Assembly (NCBI GenBank): GCA_023379515.1
Contig: JAMCQQ010000474.1
Span: 1 to 5,302 of the forward strand
DNA from: Actinomycetota bacterium
Lineage (GTDB): Bacteria; Actinomycetota; Humimicrobiia; Humimicrobiales; Humimicrobiaceae
DNA: 5,302 nt
Direction: 5' to 3'
Position numbers and translations under genes: made by a program. The notes beneath the pieces were generated by a model. It was not told where the DNA came from. It made no database searches and saw only the letters and a list, made by a program, of their open reading frames with translations. Within the stretch, counting starts at the first letter, position 1. The number at the start of each line of letters is the position of its first letter. This document shows, one piece after another, positions 1 to 5,096 of this stretch.

Positions 1-438
1 CTCGAACCTGCCCAGGGTGGCGCCCATTAAGAAAAGAACCGTCTCCGCACCTTCCCTGAATACCATAAGGAAGGTGAAACCAAGCAGTCCCACACCTTGA
101 GCCCGAAGGTTTCCTCTGCTCGATATTACGTCCAGTTTTCTTTCCACATTTTCCCGAATTGATTTGGCTACGCGCCACATCCACACCACAAGGCTAGCTA
201 CCAGGATACCAGCTATTCCCAGCAAGGTACCTTCCAGATATTCATTTTCAGGGTTTAGTTTCAGTGCCTGAAACAGCATTGCGAAGGCAATGCTGGCTAT
301 TACGGCTGCCCCTAGTCCTAGATATACCATTCGGTTTAGACTAGTTTTCCCTGTCTTGTTAAGATAAGCCAGGATAATGCCAACCACCAGGGCTGCCTCT
401 ACACCCTCTCTTAACGTGATCACTAAAGATTCTATCAT
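1..438 (-). CDS. FTR1-family iron permease, N-terminal part (3' end outside window)
   Basis: This is the first 146 codons of an integral-membrane iron permease of the FTR1/EfeU type, which moves iron across the cytoplasmic membrane. The translation begins MIESLVITLREGVEAALVVG. It carries the two hallmark REGxE motifs, REGVE at residues 10-14 and REGAE at 128-132, each inside a hydrophobic helix; their glutamates are the family's iron-binding residues. Further hydrophobic segments lie near residues 38-58 and 69-88, and a charged loop spans about 90-113. The reading frame is open to the window edge, so roughly half of a typical protein is missing. The ATG start is supported by AAGGAG nine bases upstream. 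It has its own promoter and a possible metal-repressor site upstream. Its GC content (58% in the first 60 bases, by hand count) is well above that of the AT-rich genes to its right. Family assignment is firm; ferrous versus ferric substrate and any partner proteins are not visible. Confidence 0.93.
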   Translation of the reverse strand, partial: MIESLVITLREGVEAALVVGIILAYLNKTGKTSLNRMVYLGLGAAVIASIAFAMLFQALKLNPENEYLEGTLLGIAGILVASLVVWMWRVAKSIRENVERKLDVISSRGNLRAQGVGLLGFTFLMVFREGAETVLFLMGATLGRFE

Positions 439-447
439 CTCGTCCTT

Positions 448-453
448 CTCCTT
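448..453 (-). promoter_or_regulatory. Ribosome binding site of the iron permease gene
   Basis: AAGGAG on the minus strand lies nine bases before the ATG at 436-438. It is followed by a second purine run, AAGGA, which could also pair with the ribosome. It supports the chosen start. Confidence 0.75.
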
Positions 454-540
454 CCCTGTGTAGTTACTCTAACTTCATGGACATAAAATCTTTTAAATTC
501 TAAGTAGCAAGAAAAGAACAAAATCAATAATTTGTATATA

Positions 541-567
541 CTAACATTTTGTGTTAGTGTATGCTAA
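541..567. promoter_or_regulatory. Two overlapping palindromes, candidate DtxR-type metal-repressor operator
   Basis: CTAACA (541-546) and TGTTAG (552-557) form one inverted repeat with a five-base spacer. The TTAG at 554-557 is then reused with CTAA at 564-567 as a second dyad, TTAG-N6-CTAA. Sites built on TTAG...CTAA halves are typical of the DtxR/IdeR/MntR family of iron- or manganese-dependent repressors. The dyads cover the predicted -10 element and start point of the iron permease, which is where such a repressor would block initiation. The dyads are visible directly; the repressor assignment is inference from motif shape and the target gene. Confidence 0.5.
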
Positions 568-585
568 TTATCACCGATTTGTCAA
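556..585 (-). promoter_or_regulatory. Predicted sigma-70 promoter of the iron permease
   Basis: On the minus strand a perfect TTGACA (-35) lies at 585-580. It is followed after 18 bases by TACACT (-10) at 561-556, which matches four of the six consensus positions. Transcription would start near 549, giving a leader of about 110 bases before the ATG at 438. The leader is AT-rich and I see no riboswitch-like structure in it. The -10 is embedded in the overlapping palindromes described separately. Confidence 0.5.
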
Positions 586-616
586 GAGCAGTTGATAGAA
601 GGTAACAGGTAACGTA

Positions 617-1819
617 CTAATTTCTGTAGCTTACTGCCTCATAAAACGCTGAGGCAATATTTTGAGGCTTTATATCTGCCTGAATATTATGGATCGTGTT
701 AAAAACATATCCACTATCTTTACTGAATATTTTTATTCTCTCTCGAACATCCTTTCTTACATCCTCGGGATCACTTAAGGGGAGAACGTGCTGTGTATCA
801 ACTCCGCCTCCCCAAAATGTTAGATATTCCCCAAACTCGTTTTTTAATTTTTGTGCATCCATGCCGTACGCGGTTGTCTGAACTGGATTTAATATTTCAA
901 CTCCAATTTCTATCAGATCAGGAATAATTTCTATTATCGAACCACATGAATGTAAAAAGACTGAATAATCACTATTATGTTTAACAAAATCAAACATTAT
1001 TTTCTGCCTGGGTTTCAAAAACTCACGGTATATTCGGGGCGAATACTGTAAGGATTGCTGAGTTCCCATATCTTCGCTAAAAACAAGTATATCTATATTG
1101 TTACCGACTGATTTAATATATCTACAGAGATTTTCCAAATTAGCTTCAAGAATTCTGTCCAGCATATAATGAGCTAACTTGGGTTCTGACCCAAGTAATA
1201 TCATAAACTTATCCCAACCAAATAGAAATGTGCCTTGTTCAATTATGTCTCCAAATGTAAAATCGCCTAAAATTGCTTTATCTGGATATTTCTGTCGTAT
1301 TCGAAAAGATTCATATTCTAACCATTTGATTTCTTCAGTATCGAGCAGGTGCAAATTAATTTCATCCACATCCTTTTTAGATTCAATTTTCTTTATTGAA
1401 AACTCCTTATAATCAAAATATAGAGCTGTTTTAGGCCGAACTGCAATAGCACCATCTACATCCAAAATCATATTCCCTTCTTCATCAATTTTTGGATTAA
1501 AATCAAAAGGGACCGTAAACATACCATCATTAATATTGATTTTTTTCCATTGCTTAATAGATAAGTTTAGAGCCGGTCTTAAATTACGAACTTGTCTTGT
1601 ATCAACTTCGAATTTATCCAGCACATCATCATCAACAATAGCAATATTCTGCATGAGGTCATAAATCTTTATATCAACTTCGGGCAATCTTAGAAATTTT
1701 CTTAGATTTCTATATGCAATAGACGCAATAGATGTGCACCTTGAACCATCAAGATCTATTGGTAGTCTGTCTACTTCTTCGTGTTTAATTGCTTTTAATA
1801 CTCTTTCCTTTGAAGTCAA
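617..1819 (-). CDS. URO-D/MtaA-like family protein, probable corrinoid-type methyltransferase
   Basis: This 400-residue protein belongs to the uroporphyrinogen decarboxylase superfamily (PF01208, COG0407). Its members include HemE and the zinc-dependent methylcobamide methyltransferases MtaA/MtbA/CmuA. The N-terminus, SKERVLKAIKHEEVDRLPID, matches the methyltransferase-like branch, and the arginine-rich HemE substrate motif is absent, so it is unlikely to act in heme synthesis. HSCG at about residues 290-293 corresponds to the H-x-C zinc motif. Where MtaA-type enzymes carry the third, cysteine ligand, this protein has His (about 377) in the NTIHNIQ segment. A conserved-looking FWGGGVDTQ stretch lies near 335-343. 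The start is TTG at 1819, chosen for the AAGGAGG six bases before it. An upstream in-frame ATG at 1909 lies before the predicted transcription start and inside the promoter. The gene is divergent from the LacI regulator, sharing an operator. No corrinoid protein gene is in view, so substrate and methyl acceptor are unknown. Confidence 0.85.
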   Translation of the reverse strand: MTSKERVLKAIKHEEVDRLPIDLDGSRCTSIASIAYRNLRKFLRLPEVDIKIYDLMQNIAIVDDDVLDKFEVDTRQVRNLRPALNLSIKQWKKININDGMFTVPFDFNPKIDEEGNMILDVDGAIAVRPKTALYFDYKEFSIKKIESKKDVDEINLHLLDTEEIKWLEYESFRIRQKYPDKAILGDFTFGDIIEQGTFLFGWDKFMILLGSEPKLAHYMLDRILEANLENLCRYIKSVGNNIDILVFSEDMGTQQSLQYSPRIYREFLKPRQKIMFDFVKHNSDYSVFLHSCGSIIEIIPDLIEIGVEILNPVQTTAYGMDAQKLKNEFGEYLTFWGGGVDTQHVLPLSDPEDVRKDVRERIKIFSKDSGYVFNTIHNIQADIKPQNIASAFYEAVSYRN

Positions 1820-1825
1820 TATTTT

Positions 1826-1832
1826 CCTCCTT
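1826..1832 (-). promoter_or_regulatory. Ribosome binding site that fixes the TTG start of the URO-D-like gene
   Basis: AAGGAGG on the minus strand lies six bases before TTG at 1819-1817. This near-ideal site selects the TTG over the longer ATG-initiated frame beginning at 1909. The 30 extra residues of that frame do not resemble the family. Confidence 0.85.
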
Positions 1833-1863
1833 GTTACTTTTTTAAAAAATCTTCCTTTAAATA

Positions 1864-1879
1864 TTGACAACGTTGCCAA
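1864..1879. promoter_or_regulatory. Probable LacI-family operator shared by the divergent genes
   Basis: TTGACAACGTTGCCAA is a 16-bp inverted repeat centred on CG, with one mismatched pair (A at 1867 against C at 1876). LacI/GalR/PurR proteins typically bind even-length palindromes with a central CG, into which the hinge-helix leucine inserts. The site lies next to the LacI-family gene. It covers about -5 to +11 of the leftward URO-D-like promoter and contains the -35 hexamer of the rightward promoter. Binding would therefore repress both units. The palindrome is seen directly; the identity of the binder is inferred from adjacency. Confidence 0.75.
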
Positions 1880-1892
1880 GATTATATAACAT
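1864..1892 (+). promoter_or_regulatory. Predicted promoter of the LacI-ASRT-M24 operon
   Basis: A perfect -35 hexamer, TTGACA (1864-1869), forms the left part of the operator. A TAACAT -10 candidate (1887-1892) follows at 17-base spacing, and TATAAC (1885-1890) is an alternative at 15. Either choice leaves a leader of only about 15-20 bases before the ATG at 1915. Operator overlap implies that the regulator represses its own operon. Confidence 0.5.
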
Positions 1893-1909
1893 TGTGCAAA
1901 ATTAATCAA
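1881..1909 (-). promoter_or_regulatory. Predicted sigma-70 promoter of the URO-D-like gene
   Basis: On the minus strand a perfect TATAAT (-10) occupies 1886-1881. TTGATT (-35, four of six matches) lies at 1909-1904, with an exact 17-base spacer. Transcription would begin near 1874, inside the LacI-type palindrome. The leader of about 55 bases includes a 12-bp A/T palindrome (T6A6, 1838-1849) before the ribosome binding site. Confidence 0.65.
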
Positions 1910-1914
1910 AAATT

Positions 1915-2955
1915 ATGAACATGGGAAAAATAGACACCAAAACAACAAAAATAAATATAGAAAAAATAGCTGAAATAGCTGGTGTTTCACCATCTACTGT
2001 TTCAAGAGCTTTGCGCGATGATCCAAGAGCTAATAAAAAAACCAAAGATAGAATTATAAAATTAGCAGAAGAATTAAATTATCATCCCAATTTTCTGGCT
2101 AAGGGTTTAAGGACAAAAATAACAAAAACTATAGGAGTTATATTCAGTAACCTAATAAACCCATTTATTTCAGAAATATTAAAGGGTATTGAGGAAATTT
2201 TGCTGGAAAAAGGCTACAGCATTATCGTTTTTGATTCAAATCTTAATATAGAACAGGAAAAAAGAAATATTTACAATATGATCTCCAGAGGCGTTGATGG
2301 TGTCATTATGACCTCGATAACAAAGGATGCCAAACCTATAGAGATGTTGATTGACCATAACATTCCAATTTTTCTTCTTGACGCTGGCCCAATAGAAGAT
2401 AAGTATAATTATTGTTACACAAATCACAAAAATGCTGGTTATATTGGCACAAAATACCTTATAGAAATGGGCCATAAACGAATTGGTTATTTTGGAGTTC
2501 TTGGTCTTGTTTCCTCAGAAGAATTCTATAAAGGATATCTTTTAGCATTAAATGAAGCGGGGATAAATGTGGATTATAATTTGATAGTCTATGCAGGGAT
2601 CTCTATTGAAGATGGTTACCAATCTACATTAAAGCTTATACGCAATGGAATAGACTTTACCTCGATAATTTGCGTCAGCGATCTCTCAGCTATAGGGATT
2701 TACAAAGCTGTTACCGAGTTAAAGAAAAAAATTCCGGATGATATTTCTGTATGTGGTTATGACGATATAGAAACAGCACAATTTTTAAACCCTCCTCTTA
2801 CTACTATAAGACAAAGTAAAGTAGAAATTGGGAAAGATGCCGCTAGAGCACTCCTTATGAAAATAAAAAATCCATTGACTGATAGAGTTCATAAAATTTT
2901 AGAACCCGAGTTAATTGTTCGTGGTTCAGTTTCTAAATTAAAACGACAAAAATAG
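1915..2955 (+). CDS. LacI/GalR-family transcriptional regulator
   Basis: This 346-residue protein has the full LacI-family layout and normal length. The N-terminal helix-turn-helix is at about residues 14-35 (KIAEIAGVSPSTVSRALRDD). The hinge region NYHPNFLAKGLRTK follows near 57-70 and carries the leucine expected to wedge into the central CG of the operator. A periplasmic-binding-protein-like sensor domain runs from about residue 73 (IGVIFSNLINPF) to the end, with typical late motifs VCGYDDIETAQFLNPPLTTIRQ. It would bind a small effector in the cytoplasm and release the adjacent CG-centred palindrome. It heads an apparent operon, with the next gene 22 bases downstream. The ATG at 1915 lacks a clear Shine-Dalgarno sequence, as does the alternative ATG at 1921, so translation may be weak. 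The coding region is very AT-rich (about 28% GC over 2041-2100). The effector is unknown; the neighbours suggest a substrate of the encoded enzymes. Confidence 0.95.
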   Translation: MNMGKIDTKTTKINIEKIAEIAGVSPSTVSRALRDDPRANKKTKDRIIKLAEELNYHPNFLAKGLRTKITKTIGVIFSNLINPFISEILKGIEEILLEKGYSIIVFDSNLNIEQEKRNIYNMISRGVDGVIMTSITKDAKPIEMLIDHNIPIFLLDAGPIEDKYNYCYTNHKNAGYIGTKYLIEMGHKRIGYFGVLGLVSSEEFYKGYLLALNEAGINVDYNLIVYAGISIEDGYQSTLKLIRNGIDFTSIICVSDLSAIGIYKAVTELKKKIPDDISVCGYDDIETAQFLNPPLTTIRQSKVEIGKDAARALLMKIKNPLTDRVHKILEPELIVRGSVSKLKRQK

Positions 2956-2977
2956 GATTAAGCTTGAGGTAACAGAA

Positions 2978-3352
2978 ATGAATAACCCACAAGGAGCAAA
3001 AGTTTGGTTATTTGCTGATGGCGATCTACCAGAACCTAAAAAAGATGGCGATCTTTACCCACATGAAGCACTGATGGTCTTAAACACATCAGATAAAGAT
3101 GCAACTATTACTTTGGATTTCTATTTTTCAGACAGAGAACCAATTAGCGGAATCAAGGTTAAGGTTCCAGCACGCAGAGTAGTAAATTTTCGCATGGATA
3201 AACCAGAGACAATAGGAGGAGTAAAGCTTCCATATAGAACACAATATGCCCTAAGAGCAACCAGTAATGTGGAAGTAGTTATGCAGTTTGGTCGTCTTGA
3301 TACAGCTCAACCAAATATGTCTTTCTATACTGTCACACCATTTACAATTTAG
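2978..3352 (+). CDS. ASRT-family protein (sensory rhodopsin transducer domain, PF07100)
   Basis: This 124-residue stand-alone protein is recognisably homologous to the Anabaena sensory rhodopsin transducer, a small soluble beta-sandwich protein of nearly the same length. Shared signatures include PHE at 28-30, LN at 35-36, the FSDREP segment (50-55), VPARR (63-67), SNVEVVMQ (96-103) and RLD followed by Q (106-111). There is no signal peptide or membrane segment, so it should be cytoplasmic. Family literature proposes that the ASRT superfamily is a small-molecule-binding domain and that use with rhodopsin is a secondary specialisation. No rhodopsin gene is in view here, and the setting is a LacI-controlled enzyme operon, which fits the ligand-binding idea. 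GAGGT lies seven bases before the ATG. The gene is 22 bases after the regulator and 17 bases before the M24 gene. Homology is strong; the actual role is unknown. Confidence 0.9.
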   Translation: MNNPQGAKVWLFADGDLPEPKKDGDLYPHEALMVLNTSDKDATITLDFYFSDREPISGIKVKVPARRVVNFRMDKPETIGGVKLPYRTQYALRATSNVEVVMQFGRLDTAQPNMSFYTVTPFTI

Positions 3353-3369
3353 AGTCAAGGAGAAGCAAA

Positions 3370-4533
3370 ATGGCTACAATGCCAAAGGATGAATTTGAAA
3401 AAAGAATTGCCAAGGTAGTAAATCTAATTCAGGATAAAGGAGTTGAAGCAGTCTTCATCTATTTTAATGAATTATTTATCTACAATGGAAGATATCTAAC
3501 GGATTGGCATCCCACAGTTGAGCAAGGGGCAGTTTTAGTAACTGAAGCTGGCAAATATTGTGTTCTTTGTGGACCGGAGGCAGGCCCTGGTGCAAAGTTC
3601 GACTCAATGATAACTGAGACCAGAAATTTAAGTTGCTTCATGGTACCCGAAGAAGAATATCCAGGTGCATATATTTCAAGCTTTAAAGAGGTATTTGAAG
3701 AATTTGTAGGTAAATCAGAGATAAAGAAACTTGGTATTGCGGGTTTAGAGGGAACACCGTACGGGATTATTAAATCTATTCAAGATGAGCTGCAAAAAGT
3801 TGAATTAGTTGATCTAACTTCAGAATACGAAAGGCTCCGAGCCGTAAAATCAATTTGGGAAATAGAAAATATTAAAACAGCATATAAGATAGCTGATGAG
3901 GCAACCAAAGCTATTATGCTATTAATTAAGTCAGGGATCAGAGAATACGAAGTAGCTGCAGCTGGCGAATATGCAGCCCGCAAAATGGGCGCTAACGGCT
4001 TTGGATATCAAACAATAATTGGAACAGGTGATAGAGTAAAAGGTATTGTACCAGTAGCATCAAATCATAAATATGAATCTGGAGAAATAACTACAGTTGG
4101 TATTTCGCCCAGATACAACGGTTATAATGCGACTGCAGCACAGACCTACGTAGTTGATGGAAAATGGACAAATGAATTCAAGGACTATATGAACATTGTC
4201 GCTGAAGCCTTGTTCTTAACTAAGAGTAATATAAAAATCGGAAATGTTGGCAAAGACATAGATAAGATAACTCGCGGATTTATTAAAAACAAAGGTCTTG
4301 GTGAGTACTCAATAATGCCGTATTTACATAGTACCGGCCTTTGTGAGTATGAGATACCCTTCTTTGGGCCAAATAGTAACGATGTGATTCAGGAAAACAT
4401 GGTACTTTGTGTTGATCTATCATTATTCAATCATCCGAAGTTTCCTGGTACACGTATAGAAACAGGATGGATTGTAAGAAAATATGGTCCTGAACCTCTT
4501 TCTACTTTCATGGAATCGCAATTTAAATATTAG
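3370..4533 (+). CDS. M24-family creatinase/prolidase-fold protein with degenerate metal site
   Basis: This 387-residue protein has the two-domain layout of M24 proteins (COG0006). A creatinase-N-like domain covers about residues 5-150. A pita-bread domain begins near RLRAVKSIWEIENIKTAYKI (155-174). Active peptidases coordinate two metals with Asp, Asp, His, Glu, Glu. At the equivalent positions this protein has Gly244, Thr255, His320, Asp349 and Glu364, so both aspartates are lost and one Glu is shortened. It is therefore unlikely to be a working aminopeptidase. Creatinase also uses this fold without metals. However, the creatinase catalytic His and Glu, as I recall them, are not evident at the aligned places either (near residue 226 and Ala257). 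AAGGAG seven bases before the ATG supports the start; Met4 is an alternative. It follows the ASRT gene by 17 bases and is paralogous to the next gene. Substrate unknown; a small-molecule amidinohydrolase/amidohydrolase or a non-catalytic partner are both possible. Confidence 0.88.
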   Translation: MATMPKDEFEKRIAKVVNLIQDKGVEAVFIYFNELFIYNGRYLTDWHPTVEQGAVLVTEAGKYCVLCGPEAGPGAKFDSMITETRNLSCFMVPEEEYPGAYISSFKEVFEEFVGKSEIKKLGIAGLEGTPYGIIKSIQDELQKVELVDLTSEYERLRAVKSIWEIENIKTAYKIADEATKAIMLLIKSGIREYEVAAAGEYAARKMGANGFGYQTIIGTGDRVKGIVPVASNHKYESGEITTVGISPRYNGYNATAAQTYVVDGKWTNEFKDYMNIVAEALFLTKSNIKIGNVGKDIDKITRGFIKNKGLGEYSIMPYLHSTGLCEYEIPFFGPNSNDVIQENMVLCVDLSLFNHPKFPGTRIETGWIVRKYGPEPLSTFMESQFKY

Positions 4534-4537
4534 AACA

Positions 4538-4555
4538 GCTACTCAAAGGAGTAGC
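4538..4555 (+). other. Hairpin with embedded Shine-Dalgarno between the two M24 genes
   Basis: GCTACTC (4538-4544) and GAGTAGC (4549-4555) pair perfectly over seven bases around an AAAG loop. Only a short TTTT follows, nine bases later, so it is a poor intrinsic terminator. The loop and 3' arm contain AAAGGAG (4545-4551), a strong ribosome binding site for the tiny ORF at 4558. The structure could tune expression or RNA stability within the operon; this role is inferred. Confidence 0.5.
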
Positions 4556-4557
4556 AT

Positions 4558-4569
4558 ATGTACTTTTGA
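4558..4569 (+). other. Possible three-codon minigene (Met-Tyr-Phe-stop)
   Basis: ATG TAC TTT TGA begins six bases after the AAAGGAG embedded in the upstream hairpin and ends 32 bases before the second M24 gene. The ribosome site is better than that of the real gene downstream (AGGTGG, 4592-4597). It could be a leader minigene, a decayed start region, or chance. Nothing but the spacing and the Shine-Dalgarno quality supports translation. Confidence 0.25.
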
Positions 4570-4601
4570 TCCTATAAAAATCTAATAAAGCAGGTGGCAT
4601 T

Positions 4602-5096
4602 ATGGTTACGGAAATTCCAGTAAAAGAAAGAGAAGAAAGAATAAAAAAAATCCAGGATGAATTAGTAAGAAGAGACCTGGATGCTTACCTGGTACATTCG
4701 ACCGAAATAGATTTTGGTAATGTTTTATATTTAAGCAACCACTGGAGTATATGGGAGACACTTGGAGTTATTATCCCAAAAGAAGGTGAACCAATACTTC
4801 TAATAGGTCCTGAAGCCGAAGGATATGCCAAGAGCAGAAGTACTATTAAGAAAATAAGAAAAATGCTTGAATACAGGGAATCGGCTGAACCGGAATATCC
4901 AGATATACCTCTTACAAGTTTTGAAGATATATTTGATGAAATAAGTGGCGGAAAGGGAGTAAAAAAACTGGGACTGGGTGATTACACTATTTTACCGATG
5001 GTTGTCTATGATAGCGTAAGAAGAGCGCTGGGCAAGGACGGAACAATAATCAGAGCTGAGAATATTATCTCAAATTTGCGCATGGTTAAAAAGTGA
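4602..5096 (+). CDS. Second M24-family protein, N-terminal part ended by a frameshift
   Basis: This frame encodes the creatinase-N-like domain of a second M24 protein, 164 residues ending at TGA 5094-5096. It is paralogous to the preceding gene. Matching stretches include GPEAEGYAK (GPEAGPGAK upstream), EYPDIPLTSFEDIFDE (EYPGAYISSFKEVFEE) and VKKLGLGD (IKKLGIAG). The frame ends in LRMVKK, exactly where family members continue as KSxxEI, and that continuation is present one base out of register. An extra A in the A5 run at 5088-5092 is the simplest explanation. Removing one A joins it to the downstream frame as MVKSENEISLMKQA. The ATG is preceded by AGGTGG four bases upstream. It lies 68 bases after the first M24 gene, probably in the same operon. 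The cause may be a sequencing error, a true pseudogene, or rarely a +1 recoding event; the sequence alone cannot decide. Confidence 0.8.
   Translation: MVTEIPVKEREERIKKIQDELVRRDLDAYLVHSTEIDFGNVLYLSNHWSIWETLGVIIPKEGEPILLIGPEAEGYAKSRSTIKKIRKMLEYRESAEPEYPDIPLTSFEDIFDEISGGKGVKKLGLGDYTILPMVVYDSVRRALGKDGTIIRAENIISNLRMVKK

Noticed and set aside
601..613. Short direct repeat GGTAAC-A-GGTAAC just after the URO-D-like stop codon
   Set aside because: There are only two six-base copies. They form no hairpin terminator and match no known site, so chance is the likely explanation.
696..881. Plus-strand 61-codon ORF
   Set aside because: It is antisense to the well-supported URO-D-like gene and shows no protein-family resemblance.
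1179..1412. Plus-strand 77-codon ORF
   Set aside because: It is antisense to the URO-D-like gene; its composition simply mirrors the opposite strand.
617..1819. Annotation as hemE (uroporphyrinogen decarboxylase of heme synthesis)
   Set aside because: The HemE arginine-rich N-terminal substrate motif is missing, the HxC motif of the methyltransferase branch is present, and no heme genes are nearby.
1838..1849. T6A6 palindrome in the URO-D-like leader as a terminator or attenuator
   Set aside because: An A/T-only 12-base palindrome has no room for a loop and gives a weak hairpin. It is expected by chance in such AT-rich intergenic DNA.
1820..1909. 30-residue N-terminal extension of the URO-D-like protein starting at ATG 1909
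   Set aside because: It would start upstream of the predicted transcription start, running through the promoter and operator, and has no Shine-Dalgarno. The TTG at 1819 has a near-ideal AAGGAGG and begins exactly at the family's N-terminal motif.
2236..2475. Minus-strand 79-codon ORF inside the LacI gene
   Set aside because: It is a shadow of the LacI sensor domain, with no ribosome site or recognisable motif.
3780..3983. Minus-strand 67-codon ORF inside the first M24 gene
   Set aside because: It is a shadow of the M24 coding frame, with no supporting signals.
4538..4570. Intrinsic terminator after the first M24 gene
   Set aside because: The 7-bp stem is followed by mixed sequence and only a delayed TTTT, not a T-tract directly after the stem. 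The downstream paralog with close spacing argues for continued transcription.
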